A stretch of 64,000 nucleotides of DNA from Rhodanobacteraceae bacterium. GTDB taxonomy: Bacteria; Pseudomonadota; Gammaproteobacteria; Xanthomonadales; SZUA-5. Within the stretch, counting starts at the first letter, position 1. The number at the start of each line of letters is the position of its first letter. Below are positions 27,118-35,861 of the stretch, one piece after another. The notes beneath the pieces were generated by a model that saw only the letters and a program-made list of their open reading frames with translations, was not told where the DNA came from and made no database searches. Where the stretch lies: assembly GCA_016713135.1 (NCBI GenBank), contig JADJPR010000002.1, forward strand, positions 310,001 to 374,000, written 5' to 3'. Made by a program: the position numbers and the translations under genes.

Positions 27118-28128
27118 ATGCCCGCACGAAGCACTCTTCCCGCCTTCCCGCAGCTGCTGCCTGACGACTTGCGCGCGCAGATGCATGCGCAACTGGCGGC
27201 CCTGGAGCGCGCGGGCGTGCCGCCCGCGCAGGCGGTCGGCATGCTCGACCTTCCGGGTGCCTGGAAGCCGGCCACGGCGCGCGCCGCGCGCGCGCTGGCG
27301 CGCGGGCAATCGCTGGCCGATGCGGGCGCGGCGGCGGGCCTGTTCACGCCGCTGGAAGCCGGCGTGCTGCGCGCGGCGATCCTCGCCGGCAGTCCGGCGA
27401 TTGCGCACGAACGTCTGGGCGCGGCCGCCGCGCTGCGCGCGAAGCTGGCCAAGCAGGTGCGCGCACGTCTATTGCTGCCGCTGTTCGTGTTGGCGCTGGC
27501 ATTGTTTCTGCAGCCCTTGCCCGCGCTGGTGAGTGGTTCGCTCAGCGGCGGCGGCTACCTGCTGCACAGTGTGGGCACACTGATGCTGCTGGCGGCGTGC
27601 TGGGCTCTGGTCGGCCACCTCCGGCAGCATGCCGCAGCAGTGCCGGACAGTCCGGCGAGACTGGCGATCGAAGCGGTGGCCCTGCAGGTGCCGGTATTCG
27701 GCCCGCTGTGGCGGCGCAATGAGGTGCAGCGCGGCGTGGAGAGCCTGGCGCTGCTGCTGGAAAGTGGCGTCAGCATGTTCACGGCGCTGCCACTGGCAGC
27801 TGGCACGGTGCGCCTGCGTGCGGTCCGCGCGCAGTTCGATCAGTTGCTGCCGCGCATGCAGGGCGGCGCCACCCTGGCCTCTGCGGTGAGCGCGCTGGAC
27901 GGCATCGATCACCACGCCCTGTCCGGGATGATTGCGACTGGCGAGGGCAGCGGACAGTTGCCGGAGATGCTCAGTCGCTGGGCCGGGGCCGAAGCGCAGG
28001 AGTTGGAGGCGCAGCAGGCGCAACTGGCCGCCTGGCTGCCGCGGATTGCCTATGTCATCGTCGCCGCCTGGATGGCGCAGGGCTTGCTGGGCGGTGCGGG
28101 TGTGCTCACCGGGCGGCGCGATCTCTGA
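27118..28128 (+). CDS. GspF/PilC-like type II secretion F-domain protein
   Basis: 336 residues with two T2SSF-like halves. The first four-helix region (about 10-110) contains QSLADAGAAAGLFTPLEAGV. Hydrophobic segments follow near 120-140 and 148-168. The second half has VESLALLLESGVSMFTALPL, typical of the family, and GEGSGQLPEMLSRWA. Canonical GspF has about 400 residues and lies in a gsp or pil operon; this copy is shorter and stands alone, so it may be a divergent platform protein. It shows no strong ribosome site. Confidence 0.75.
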   Translation: MPARSTLPAFPQLLPDDLRAQMHAQLAALERAGVPPAQAVGMLDLPGAWKPATARAARALARGQSLADAGAAAGLFTPLEAGVLRAAILAGSPAIAHERLGAAAALRAKLAKQVRARLLLPLFVLALALFLQPLPALVSGSLSGGGYLLHSVGTLMLLAACWALVGHLRQHAAAVPDSPARLAIEAVALQVPVFGPLWRRNEVQRGVESLALLLESGVSMFTALPLAAGTVRLRAVRAQFDQLLPRMQGGATLASAVSALDGIDHHALSGMIATGEGSGQLPEMLSRWAGAEAQELEAQQAQLAAWLPRIAYVIVAAWMAQGLLGGAGVLTGRRDL

Positions 28129-28225
28129 GCCGCGCCGACGCAGCGCATCGTCACGATTGGCCAATGGGCAAGCGCGCGGGCTGCCTGCAGACTCGGGGGC
28201 CCTGTCCTGCCGGTGTGGCCGCCCG

Positions 28226-29053
28226 ATGCGCCTGAACTCCCTCGCTGCCCTCGCACTTGCCGCAATCACTCAGGCCGCGCCGGCAGAGGAGATCCGCCTG
28301 GCGCCGCCGCAATCGATGTTCCGCGACAGCGTCAGCCTGCAGCAGTTCGTCAACGGCACGCTGCGCTTCGTGCTGCTGCACGAGATCGGTCATGCGCTGG
28401 TGGATCTGTACGACATGCCGGTGCTCGGGCGCGAGGAGGACGCGGCCGACCGTTTCGCCACCTGGTGGTTGTCGCCGGATGGCCAGGAGGACGGCACCGA
28501 TGCGATTGCGGCAGTCGAGTGGTGGCTGGCCTCGGGCCAGGCCAGCGAAGCGGACCGCGACGAGCTGCACTGGTGGGACGAGCACGGCATCGACGAGCAG
28601 CGCGGCTTCCAGATCGCCTGCCTGCTGTACGGCGCGGATCCGCAGACCATGGGCCCGCTGGCCGGGCGCCTGGGGCTGCCGCAGGCACGTCGCGAGAGCT
28701 GCATTCCCGAGGCCGCGCAGAACGCCGCCTCGTGGTCGGCAAACTTGCGGGGCCAGGTAGCGAGCATGCCGGCGCAGCTCGACGGCTTCATTGTCCCGGT
28801 CAACCACATCGAGCCCGAATCCGCCGACACAGTCGACGCCGCCCGGCTGGTGCGCAAGGCGCAACTGCTGGAGCAAGGACAGGCGCTGCTCAAGCAGTTC
28901 AAGTTTCCGGAGGGCGCCGTGATGGTCCGCCTGGTCGCCCAGGACTGCGGCCAGCCCAATGCCTTCTGGAGCCCCGACGACAAGGCCGTGGTGCTCTGCC
29001 ACGAACTGGTCAACCATGTGGCCGCGATCGGCCAGAAGGCGGGGTTCCGCTGA
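28226..29053 (+). CDS. DUF4344-like zinc metallopeptidase, modules in swapped order
   Basis: 275 residues with a signal peptide (cleavage near AAPA). The zinc motif HEIGH is at 52-56, followed by GREEDAADRFATW (69-81), which could supply the third ligand. YGADP (135-139) follows. The C-terminal third has CGQPNAFWSPDDKAVVLCHE (241-260). In the related protein at 52569-53318 the CG.ANAF...C.EL module comes before HELGH, not after it, so this protein looks circularly permuted. It lies 97 bases after the GspF-like gene. Substrate unknown. Confidence 0.82.
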   Translation: MRLNSLAALALAAITQAAPAEEIRLAPPQSMFRDSVSLQQFVNGTLRFVLLHEIGHALVDLYDMPVLGREEDAADRFATWWLSPDGQEDGTDAIAAVEWWLASGQASEADRDELHWWDEHGIDEQRGFQIACLLYGADPQTMGPLAGRLGLPQARRESCIPEAAQNAASWSANLRGQVASMPAQLDGFIVPVNHIEPESADTVDAARLVRKAQLLEQGQALLKQFKFPEGAVMVRLVAQDCGQPNAFWSPDDKAVVLCHELVNHVAAIGQKAGFR

Positions 29054-29145
29054 CGCCGCGCGCTTGACATGGCAGGGGCGCGGAGTAGGCTCGAACGCTC
29101 CGCAGTTTCGGCCGTATCGGCCCGCTGCATGCCGGACAGGACGCG

Positions 29146-29280
29146 ATGAGCAAGATCCTCGCCTCGAAGGACCAGGAACTGGAGAAGAATCGCAAGGCAC
29201 TGACGCGCCTGGTGGTTCTTGGCGGCGCCGTGACCCTGGCCATCCTCGCCGCCATCCTCGTCTTTACCTACCTCGGCTGA
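29146..29280 (+). CDS. 44-residue single-pass membrane protein
   Basis: A small gene (M-S-K-I-L-A-S-K-D-Q..., ending F-T-Y-L-G). The first 21 residues are charged (KDQELEKNRKALTR). The last 22 form one hydrophobic helix (LVVLGGAVTLAILAAILVFT). AGGA lies upstream at normal spacing. The polar N-terminus and positive residues next to the helix predict cytoplasmic N-terminus, periplasmic C-terminus. I do not recognise it. It follows the DUF4344 gene by 92 bases and may share its transcript. Confidence 0.6.
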   Translation: MSKILASKDQELEKNRKALTRLVVLGGAVTLAILAAILVFTYLG

Positions 29281-29294
29281 CGGCTGAACCGGGC

Positions 29295-29622
29295 CGGTTA
29301 AACGCGGAGACGCGGAGGGCGCGAGTGGCATGCGCCGCATCCAACCTTTCTCATGCTTTTCTCTGGCTCTTCTGCGCTGAATGATCTCGCGACCGGACCC
29401 GTCAATCGCGGAGACGCGGAGGACGCAGAGAAGAGCACGGAGAAGAGCGATGGCGGGAGTGGCAGGCGCCGCATCCGACCTTGCCCATGATTTTTCTCCC
29501 TATCCTCCGCGTCTGAACGCTCCGCAGCGCGCCAGTCAGTCACCATTTCCCGAAAATCACCCTGTTCATCCGCTTCTCTCCGCGCTTTTCTCTGCGTCCT
29601 CTGCGTCTCCGCGTTTAACTGG
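29295..29622. repeat. Cluster of intergenic repeats, family B
   Basis: Several partial units fill the gap 29281-29678: GGTTAAACGCGGAGACGCGG (29296), CGCGGAGACGCGGAGGACGC (29407), and the closing arm TCTGCGTCCTCTGCGTCTCC with GCGTTTAAC (29595-29621). The purine-rich arms face the pyrimidine-rich ones, so long hairpins are possible. The aminotransferase promoter must lie within or just after the cluster. Confidence 0.8.
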
Positions 29623-29678
29623 CATCGGCGCATGGAACAGGGCCCGGTATGCTCGGGGCTTTGCCGCGAGGTCGGTCG

Positions 29679-30614
29679 ATGGCGCAGGGCACCCACGATT
29701 TCATCGACGATCCGCGCAATGCGGACATCCGGATCTACGTCAACGGCGAGCTGAAGCCGCGCACGCAGGCAACGCTGTCAGTGTTCGATTCGGGCTTCGT
29801 GCTCGGCGATGGCGTGTGGGAAGGGCTGCGCGTGGTAGCCGGCCATCCGGTGTTCCTCGATGAGCATCTCGACCGGCTGTACGAGGGCGCGAAGGCGATC
29901 GCGCTCGAGATCGGCCTGACGCGGGACGAACTGAGGCGCGCCCTGTACGCCACGTTGGAGGCCAATGGCATGCGCGAGGGCGTGCACCTGCGGCTGATGG
30001 TCACGCGCGGGGTCAAGCGCACGCCCTACCAGGACCCGCGGGTGTGCATCGGGCCGGCCACCATCGTGATCATCCCGGAATACAAGACGCCGCTGCCGCA
30101 GACGCTGGCGCGCGGCCTCAAGCTGTTCACCGTGCACGTGCGCCGCGGCTATCCGGATGTGCAGGATCCAAAGCTCAACAGCCACAGCAAGCTCAACTGC
30201 ATCACCGCCTGCATCCAGGCCTACACCGCCGGTGCCGACGAGGCGCTGATGCTGGATCCGCACGGCTTCGTCGCCACCTGCAACTCCACCCACTTCTTCA
30301 TCGTCCGTCGCGGCGAGGTGTGGACGTCGAGCGGCGACTACTGCCTACCCGGCATCACCCGCGCCAAGGTGCTCGAAGCCTGTCGCCTGGCCGGCATCCC
30401 GGCGCGCGAGAAGAACTTCAGCCTGACCGAGGTCTACGGCGCGCAGGAAGCCTTCGTCACCGGCACCTTCGCCGGGCTGGTGCCGGTCAGATCCGTCGAT
30501 GGCCGTGCGCTTGCATCGGCCAGCCCGGAGGGCCGCCCGATGATCCACCGGCTGCAGGCGCTGTACCGCGACCTCGTCCTGCGCGATGTCGCCGCGCGCG
30601 AGGCTGCACGATGA
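29679..30614 (+). CDS. Class IV PLP aminotransferase (BCAT/D-amino acid type)
   Basis: 311 residues, fold-type IV aminotransferase. The catalytic lysine is in DPKLNSHSKLNCI; ATCNSTHFFIV and the GIT phosphate-binding turn (CLPGITRAKVLEA) follow. VFDSGFVLGDGVWEGLRV is the usual N-terminal block. It could be a branched-chain, D-amino acid or aminodeoxychorismate-type enzyme; the active-site details do not fit ilvE closely. I chose the ATG at 29679. Its stop overlaps the sulfotransferase start as ATGA, so the products probably act together. Confidence 0.88.
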   Translation: MAQGTHDFIDDPRNADIRIYVNGELKPRTQATLSVFDSGFVLGDGVWEGLRVVAGHPVFLDEHLDRLYEGAKAIALEIGLTRDELRRALYATLEANGMREGVHLRLMVTRGVKRTPYQDPRVCIGPATIVIIPEYKTPLPQTLARGLKLFTVHVRRGYPDVQDPKLNSHSKLNCITACIQAYTAGADEALMLDPHGFVATCNSTHFFIVRRGEVWTSSGDYCLPGITRAKVLEACRLAGIPAREKNFSLTEVYGAQEAFVTGTFAGLVPVRSVDGRALASASPEGRPMIHRLQALYRDLVLRDVAAREAAR

Positions 30615-31363
30615 GCCCGCTGCGCATCGCGATGTGGTCCGGCCCGCGCAACATCTCCACCGCGATGATGCGGGCCTGGGAGAACCGCGGCGACTGCATG
30701 GTCAGCGACGAACCGCTGTACGCGCACTACCTCGCCGCCACCGGCGCCGACCATCCGGGCCGCGACGAGGTGATCGCGGCCGGCGAGACCGACTGGCGGC
30801 GCGTGGTGGCGGAACTTGTCGGCCCGGTGCCGGATGGCCAGCCGATCTGGTACCAGAAGCACATGACCCACCACCTGCTGCCGCAGATGGAACGCGGGTG
30901 GATCGATCAACTGACCAACATCCTGCTGATCCGCGATCCGGCCGAGGTGGTTGCCTCCTATTTGCGCACCCGCGGCACCGTCAGCGCGGCGGAGATCGGG
31001 CTGCCACAGCAGGCCGAGTTGTTCGCGCGCCTCGCCGACCGCGACGGCCGCGCACCGCCGGTGATCGACGCCGGCGAGTTCCTGCGCGATCCAGGGGGCC
31101 ATCTGCGCGCGGTCTGCGCGCTGCTCGGCATCCCGTTCACCGATCGCATGCTGCACTGGCCCGCCGGCCCGCGCGCCAGCGACGGCGTGTGGGCGCCGCA
31201 CTGGTACCACGCGGTGTGGCAGTCGACCGGCTTCGAGACGCCCCGTGAGAAAGCTGTCGAGCTCGGCGCAGAAGACGCGCGCGTGGTCGACGAGTGCCGC
31301 GGCATCTACCAGGCGCTGCGCGTGCATCGGCTTGTGCCGCCACCAGGCGTGCACGCCCCCTGA
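30611..31363 (+). CDS. Sulfotransferase-family protein
   Basis: 250 residues. The PAPS 5'-phosphosulfate loop is SGPRNIST (10-17), and LLIRDPAEVVASYLRTRGT supplies the 3'-phosphate-binding Arg/Ser. Such enzymes transfer sulfate from PAPS to a hydroxyl or amine, though some relatives have lost this activity. It overlaps the class IV aminotransferase gene by four bases (ATGA). Plants encode proteins with a comparable sulfotransferase-like plus aminotransferase fusion, which supports a functional link, but the substrate is unknown. Confidence 0.83.
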   Translation: MSPLRIAMWSGPRNISTAMMRAWENRGDCMVSDEPLYAHYLAATGADHPGRDEVIAAGETDWRRVVAELVGPVPDGQPIWYQKHMTHHLLPQMERGWIDQLTNILLIRDPAEVVASYLRTRGTVSAAEIGLPQQAELFARLADRDGRAPPVIDAGEFLRDPGGHLRAVCALLGIPFTDRMLHWPAGPRASDGVWAPHWYHAVWQSTGFETPREKAVELGAEDARVVDECRGIYQALRVHRLVPPPGVHAP

Positions 31364-31532
31364 GTTCCCTCGCGGGCCCGCAAATCGCGGCTTGATGCGA
31401 AGCCCAGGCCGAGATCGGCGCCACCATCTCCGCCCACCACCTGTCGGCAGGGACGCGCACATACAACTCGTGCACGATGGACTTTCGTGATTCTGCCATC
31501 CTTGCCAGCCCGATCCTGCCCCTGCGCTGCGC

Positions 31533-32489
31533 ATGCTCCTGCAAATCCTGATCCTCGCTTCCGGCGTGGCCATCCTGGCGGTGGGCGCCGATCTCTTCGT
31601 CAAGGGAGCCTCGTCGGTAGCGGAGCGCTTTGGCATCAGCCCCTTCGTCATCGGCCTGGTGATTGTCGGCTTCGGGACCTCCACACCCGAGCTGGCGGTC
31701 AATATCGGCGCTGCGGTCAATGGCAACACCGACATCGCGATCGGCAATGTGGTCGGGTCGAACATCGCGAACGTGGGCGTCATCCTGGGACTGGCCGCGC
31801 TGGTCGCGCCGCTGGCGGTGCAGTTGCGCATGGTCCGGGTCGAACTGCCGATCATGATCGCGATCAGCTTCCTGTTCTGGGGCCTCGCCAGCCTGGGGCA
31901 ACTGGTGCGCTGGGAAGGCTTCGTCCTGGTCGGCGCCTTCATCGCATTCATGCTTCTCCTGTTGAAGACCTCGAAGAGCGAACCAGCCACCGTCCAGGCG
32001 GAATTCGCCGACGAGAACCCGAAAGCCCATCGCAAGCTCGGCGGGACGATCGCCCTGATCGTCCTCGGGTTGGCCGGCTTGATGGGTGGCGCGCACCTGT
32101 GCGTCGGGGCGGCGGTGAAGCTGGCGACGATGTGGGGTATGAGCGAACTGGTGATCGGACTGACCATCGTTGCCATCGGCACTTCGCTGCCTGAGCTGGC
32201 CTCCAGCGTCATGGCGGCCTATCGCGGCCACGCCGACATCGCCATCGGCAATGTCCTCGGATCGAACATCTACAACCTGCTGTGCGTCCTCGGCCTCACG
32301 TCGATCATCACGCCGCTGCCGACCACCGCGCCTACGCTGATGGGGCTCGACATCCCGGTAATGATCGGCTTCGCCCTGGTCCTGGTGCCGATGATGCTGA
32401 TGGGCTACCGGATCACGCGCTGGAACGGCGCCTTCCTGCTGGGCGCGTACGCGTCCTATGTGGCCTACCTGCTGCATATCGCGAGCTGA
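31533..32489 (+). CDS. Calcium/sodium antiporter (YrbG-type CaCA family)
   Basis: 318 residues, about ten membrane helices in two inverted repeats. Each repeat has the alpha motifs: GFGTSTPE (46-53) with GNVVGSN (71-77), and AIGTSLPE (214-221) with GNVLGSN (239-245). The Glu residues coordinate the cation. An acidic/basic loop (about 146-170) joins the halves. Works in the inner membrane to exchange Ca2+ (or K+) against Na+ or H+. It stands alone between the sulfotransferase and the convergent alkylsulfatase. Confidence 0.93.
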   Translation: MLLQILILASGVAILAVGADLFVKGASSVAERFGISPFVIGLVIVGFGTSTPELAVNIGAAVNGNTDIAIGNVVGSNIANVGVILGLAALVAPLAVQLRMVRVELPIMIAISFLFWGLASLGQLVRWEGFVLVGAFIAFMLLLLKTSKSEPATVQAEFADENPKAHRKLGGTIALIVLGLAGLMGGAHLCVGAAVKLATMWGMSELVIGLTIVAIGTSLPELASSVMAAYRGHADIAIGNVLGSNIYNLLCVLGLTSIITPLPTTAPTLMGLDIPVMIGFALVLVPMMLMGYRITRWNGAFLLGAYASYVAYLLHIAS

Positions 32490-32510
32490 AGCTGGAGGTC
32501 CCCATCCGGC

Positions 32511-32558
32511 CCGGGAAGCGCGTCACGGCCCGTCCTCGACGCGGCAAGAGCTTCCCGG
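32511..32558. terminator. Possible terminator between convergent genes
   Basis: CCGGGAAGC (32511-32519) pairs with GCTTCCCGG (32550-32558) across a 30-base loop. It lies between the antiporter stop and the alkylsulfatase stop. There is no T tract, so it may serve Rho-dependent ends or only protect the 3' end. Confidence 0.4.
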
Positions 32559-32576
32559 CGCGCGCAACTGGGCTCG

Positions 32577-34541
32577 TCACTCGCGCGTGACGATCGGGAA
32601 GGTCCCCGTCGGCTTGTCGATCAGGCGCAGGAAGCGGGCCAGATCGAGCGTGCTGCCCTCGATCTCGACCTCGTCCGAGGTCAGCAGGTCGGTGGCGCCG
32701 GCGCTGCCGGTGAGCATGCGCAGGAAGAAGGCCTTGCTCAGCCGCAGGGTGGCCGCGGCGTCCTCTGCCGGCGGTGCGCGGTGGTGGTGCAGCACGCCGT
32801 TGCCGAGTTCCAGGACATGGGTCTCACCGAGGTCGGAGAACTCGAGGTTGATGGTCAGTGCGAGGTCGCCCGCGGCCTGCGCATCGAGCGAGGCAGCCAT
32901 CGCTTCGAGGAAACGCTCGACCGGCGTGTGCTGCAGCAAATCGATCATCGCCGCGCGGTCCATGCCGGTTTCCGGCGGACCCTGGCGCAGTTCCAGGGCA
33001 CCGGTGAGGTAGACATTGCGCCAGGTGGCGGCCTCGCTGGCGTAGCCCAGTTGCTCGAAGCTGCGCGCGAGCAGTTCGCGCGCGGCCGCGTCGCCGGCAT
33101 CGGCGTACACCGCGTGCTTGAGCAGCTCGGCCGCCCAGCGATAGTCGCCCGCGTCGAAGGCGGTTTGCGCCTTCGCCAGCACCTGCTGCGCGCCGCCCAG
33201 CGCCTCGACATAGCGGCGCCCGGCTTCCACCGGCGGATGCGGATCGAGGTTGGCCGGATTCGCATCGAACCAGCCAAGGTAGAACTGGTAGACCGCTTTC
33301 ACGTTGTGGCGCAGCGTGCCGTAGTAGCCGTGCACATTGAGATGGTCCTGCAGCGCCTGCGGCATCTGCAGCGTCTCGGCGATCTCGGGCGCGGTGAGTC
33401 CGGCGTTCATCCCGCGCACGGTCTGGTCGTGGATGAACTGGTAGCTGTCGCGCTGCATCTCGATGAACTCGCGGATACGCGCCTGGCCCCAGACCGGCCA
33501 GTGGTGCTGGTTGAACACCACTTCGGCGCCCGCGGTGTGCGCCAGCGATTCGTCCAGGTAGTGCGCCCACTTGAGCGCATCGCGCACCTTCGCGCCGCGC
33601 AGGGTGTAGAGGTTGTGCAGCGTGTGGCTCATCAGTTCCGCGCCGCAGTAGGCCTTGAGGTCCGGCAACTCGAAGGTGAACTCGGCCGGCGCCTCGCTGC
33701 CGGGCACGTTGTGGAACACGAAGCGGACGCCGTCCAGCACCATTTCCTCGCTGCTGCCTTCGACCAGACGGGTCGGCGGCAGCAGCCCCACGCGCCCGAA
33801 GGCGACCGCCTTGCCGAGGCCAGTGTCGACCAGTCCCAGCGCCGAGACCGGCAGGCGGCTGCCGTACATGTAGGCGGCGCGGCGCACCATCGCGGTGCCC
33901 ATCAGCACGTTCTCGCTGGTCGCTTCCTCGATGAAGCCGGCGGGTGCGACGATCGGCACCTCGCGCGCCCTGGCTTCCTCGGCGCTGAGCACGCCGAGCG
34001 CGCCACCGAAGTGGTCGGCGTGGCTGTGGGTGTAGACCAGCGCGGTCACCGGGCGCTCGCCCAGGTGCTTGCGCGCGAAGGCCAGCGCCGCCGCCGCGGT
34101 CTCGCGCGCGGTCAGGGCATCGACCACGATCCACCCGGTATCGCCCTGGATCAGGGTCATGTTGGCGATGTCGAAGCCGCGCAACTGCCAGATGCGCTCG
34201 CTGACCTGGAACAGTCCGACGTGGTTGTTGAGCAGCGCCTGGCGCCACAGGCTGGGGTGCACGGTGGCGGGCGCAGATCCGGCAACGAAGCGGAAAGCAT
34301 CGAAATCCCAGACCACGCGACCGTCCGCCGCAGTGACCTGACCCTCGGGCGCGGCGATGAAGCCGCGCTGGGCATCGGCGAAGCTCGCGGGGTCCGCGAG
34401 GTCGGCTGCCTCCGCTGCCTGGGCGTGGATCGCCTGCACCGCGGCACTGGGCCGGCCGCTGTCGCCGGCGTCGGTTGGCGCACGCGTGCAGGCCGCGCCC
34501 GCGAGCAGCGCCGATGCGATCAGCAGAATCCTGTGACTCAT
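32577..34541 (-). CDS. Exported alkylsulfatase (SdsA1/BDS1 metallo-beta-lactamase family)
   Basis: 654 residues, as in SdsA1 of Pseudomonas aeruginosa. A signal sequence (about 1-18; an imperfect lipobox AGAAC makes lipidation uncertain) is followed by a metallo-beta-lactamase domain with THSHADHFGG (171-180) for the two-zinc site, and further ligands near AELMSH. A helical dimerisation domain (about 390-520) and a C-terminal SCP2-like domain (about 530-654) follow. It should cleave sulfate from alkyl sulfates such as SDS outside the cytoplasm. Divergent from a LysR gene, as sdsA1 is from sdsB1. Confidence 0.9.
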   Translation of the reverse strand: MSHRILLIASALLAGAACTRAPTDAGDSGRPSAAVQAIHAQAAEAADLADPASFADAQRGFIAAPEGQVTAADGRVVWDFDAFRFVAGSAPATVHPSLWRQALLNNHVGLFQVSERIWQLRGFDIANMTLIQGDTGWIVVDALTARETAAAALAFARKHLGERPVTALVYTHSHADHFGGALGVLSAEEARAREVPIVAPAGFIEEATSENVLMGTAMVRRAAYMYGSRLPVSALGLVDTGLGKAVAFGRVGLLPPTRLVEGSSEEMVLDGVRFVFHNVPGSEAPAEFTFELPDLKAYCGAELMSHTLHNLYTLRGAKVRDALKWAHYLDESLAHTAGAEVVFNQHHWPVWGQARIREFIEMQRDSYQFIHDQTVRGMNAGLTAPEIAETLQMPQALQDHLNVHGYYGTLRHNVKAVYQFYLGWFDANPANLDPHPPVEAGRRYVEALGGAQQVLAKAQTAFDAGDYRWAAELLKHAVYADAGDAAARELLARSFEQLGYASEAATWRNVYLTGALELRQGPPETGMDRAAMIDLLQHTPVERFLEAMAASLDAQAAGDLALTINLEFSDLGETHVLELGNGVLHHHRAPPAEDAAATLRLSKAFFLRMLTGSAGATDLLTSDEVEIEGSTLDLARFLRLIDKPTGTFPIVTRE

Positions 34542-34635
34542 GACGCAGCTCCCCTGGCGGATGGTCCAGACCGCGCGTCCGTCGCCGGGACACGCCAGCC
34601 GATGCAGCCCTGCACGCCATGATTTGCGCTAGGCT

Positions 34636-34652
34636 TGCATGTGTCCAATGCA
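34636..34652. promoter_or_regulatory. Inverted repeat TGCAT-N7-ATGCA, likely LysR site
   Basis: Perfect five-base arms in the 144-base gap between the divergent alkylsulfatase and LysR-type genes. It lies 95 bases from the alkylsulfatase start and 34 from the regulator start. The position and symmetry suit a LysR-type recognition site; not proved. Confidence 0.45.
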
Positions 34653-34669
34653 TTCTTTCTTTGTCATCA

Positions 34670-34684
34670 ATGCGTCTTGCGCAT
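34670..34684. promoter_or_regulatory. Palindrome ATGCG-N5-CGCAT with T-N11-A core
   Basis: T34671 and A34683 frame an 11-base interval, the LysR-box pattern, within perfect five-base arms. It ends one base before the regulator's ATG (34686), so binding there would block its own translation start or promoter: autoregulation is expected. Related in sequence to the 34636 site (TGCxx). Confidence 0.45.
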
Positions 34685-34685
34685 C

Positions 34686-35639
34686 ATGTTTGATCTCCGG
34701 CGCCTGCATCACCTGCTCGCAGTCGTCGAGCACGGCAACTTCAGCCGCGCCGCCAAGGCGGTGCACCTGACCCAACCGGCGCTCTCGCGCAGCATCCAGT
34801 CGCTCGAATCGGAGGCCGGCGCGGTGCTGGTGCAGCGTCAGCGCGGCGCCGTCGAACCCACCGAGATCGGGCGCCTGCTGCTGCGCCACGCCGAGGCGCT
34901 GGTTGCCGGTGCGCGCGACCTGGAGCGCGACCTGCAACTGGCCCGGGGGCTGGACCTCGGGGAGCTGCGCGTCGGCGTCGGGCCATTCGGTGCGGCGGCA
35001 CTGATCGGGCCGGTGGTCGGCCAGCTCAGCCGCACCCATCCACGGCTGCAGGTAAAGCTGATCGTCGCGCCGTGGCAGGAACTGCCGGAACGGGCTCGCG
35101 CGCGCGAGGTGGACCTGGTGATCGCCGAACTGGGCGAAATCCGCCTGCTGGAGGACTTCGAACACCGCGCGCTTTCCGCGCATCGCACCCGCTTCGTCTG
35201 CCGCAGCGGCCATCCGCTGGCGGCGCTGGAGGCACCCGGCGCGCAGGATGTGTTCACCTACCCCTTGGCCGCACCGCGGCTCCCGCCGCGGGCCAGCGAG
35301 GCCCTGTTGAAGGCGATGCCGGCCCATGTGCGCGAGCGCGCCAGGCGCGCTGGACTGGTGACCATCGAGTGCGACAGCGCCGCGGTGCTGAAGGAGATCG
35401 TGCTGGCCTCCGACGCGGTCTCCAACATGCCGCAGTTCATGGTCGAGAATGAAATCCGCGCCGGATTGCTGGTGGCCCTGCCGGGACTGGACATCGGCGT
35501 GCGGCTGCAGTTCGGCGCCGCCTGGCTGGCGCGCAGGACGCTGGGCGGCGCGGCTGGCAAGCTGGTCGACCTGCTCGCCGCGCACGATGCCGCGATCGCA
35601 GCGTCGAGCGCTGATCGCATTCCGGGGCCGCAGCGGTGA
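34686..35639 (+). CDS. LysR-type transcriptional regulator of the alkylsulfatase gene
   Basis: 317 residues. The N-terminal winged helix-turn-helix is typical (MFDLRRLHHLLAVVEHGNFS, then AAKAVHLTQPALSRSIQSLE), and the ligand-binding domain spans about 90-300. I chose the ATG at 34686 as it gives the normal LysR N-terminus. In P. aeruginosa the adjacent LysR protein SdsB1 activates sdsA1; the same arrangement here predicts that it senses alkyl sulfates or alcohols. Two palindromes between the genes could be its sites. Confidence 0.9.
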   Translation: MFDLRRLHHLLAVVEHGNFSRAAKAVHLTQPALSRSIQSLESEAGAVLVQRQRGAVEPTEIGRLLLRHAEALVAGARDLERDLQLARGLDLGELRVGVGPFGAAALIGPVVGQLSRTHPRLQVKLIVAPWQELPERARAREVDLVIAELGEIRLLEDFEHRALSAHRTRFVCRSGHPLAALEAPGAQDVFTYPLAAPRLPPRASEALLKAMPAHVRERARRAGLVTIECDSAAVLKEIVLASDAVSNMPQFMVENEIRAGLLVALPGLDIGVRLQFGAAWLARRTLGGAAGKLVDLLAAHDAAIAASSADRIPGPQR

Positions 35640-35861
35640 CCCGGAAGCGCCGCGCCGCGCCGGGCCGGACCGGCTGATCCATGGCGATGCTAGGATCGGC
35701 TTCCACCGCCACCATCGGTGCATCGGGCAAGGACGGCAGGGTGCAGCCACTCGTCGCCAAGACTGTGCAGCTGGCCTCGTTGCAGGCCAGCCGAGCACCG
35801 CAACCCATGCGCGGGCAACCATCGGTCTACGCTGCCGCAGGCTGCCTGCCGGGAACCTGAG

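Noticed and set aside
30044..30610. Sulfotransferase starting about 190 codons earlier
   Set aside because: That extension is a shifted reading of the aminotransferase gene; the ATG at 30611 overlaps the previous stop as ATGA and starts the fold properly.
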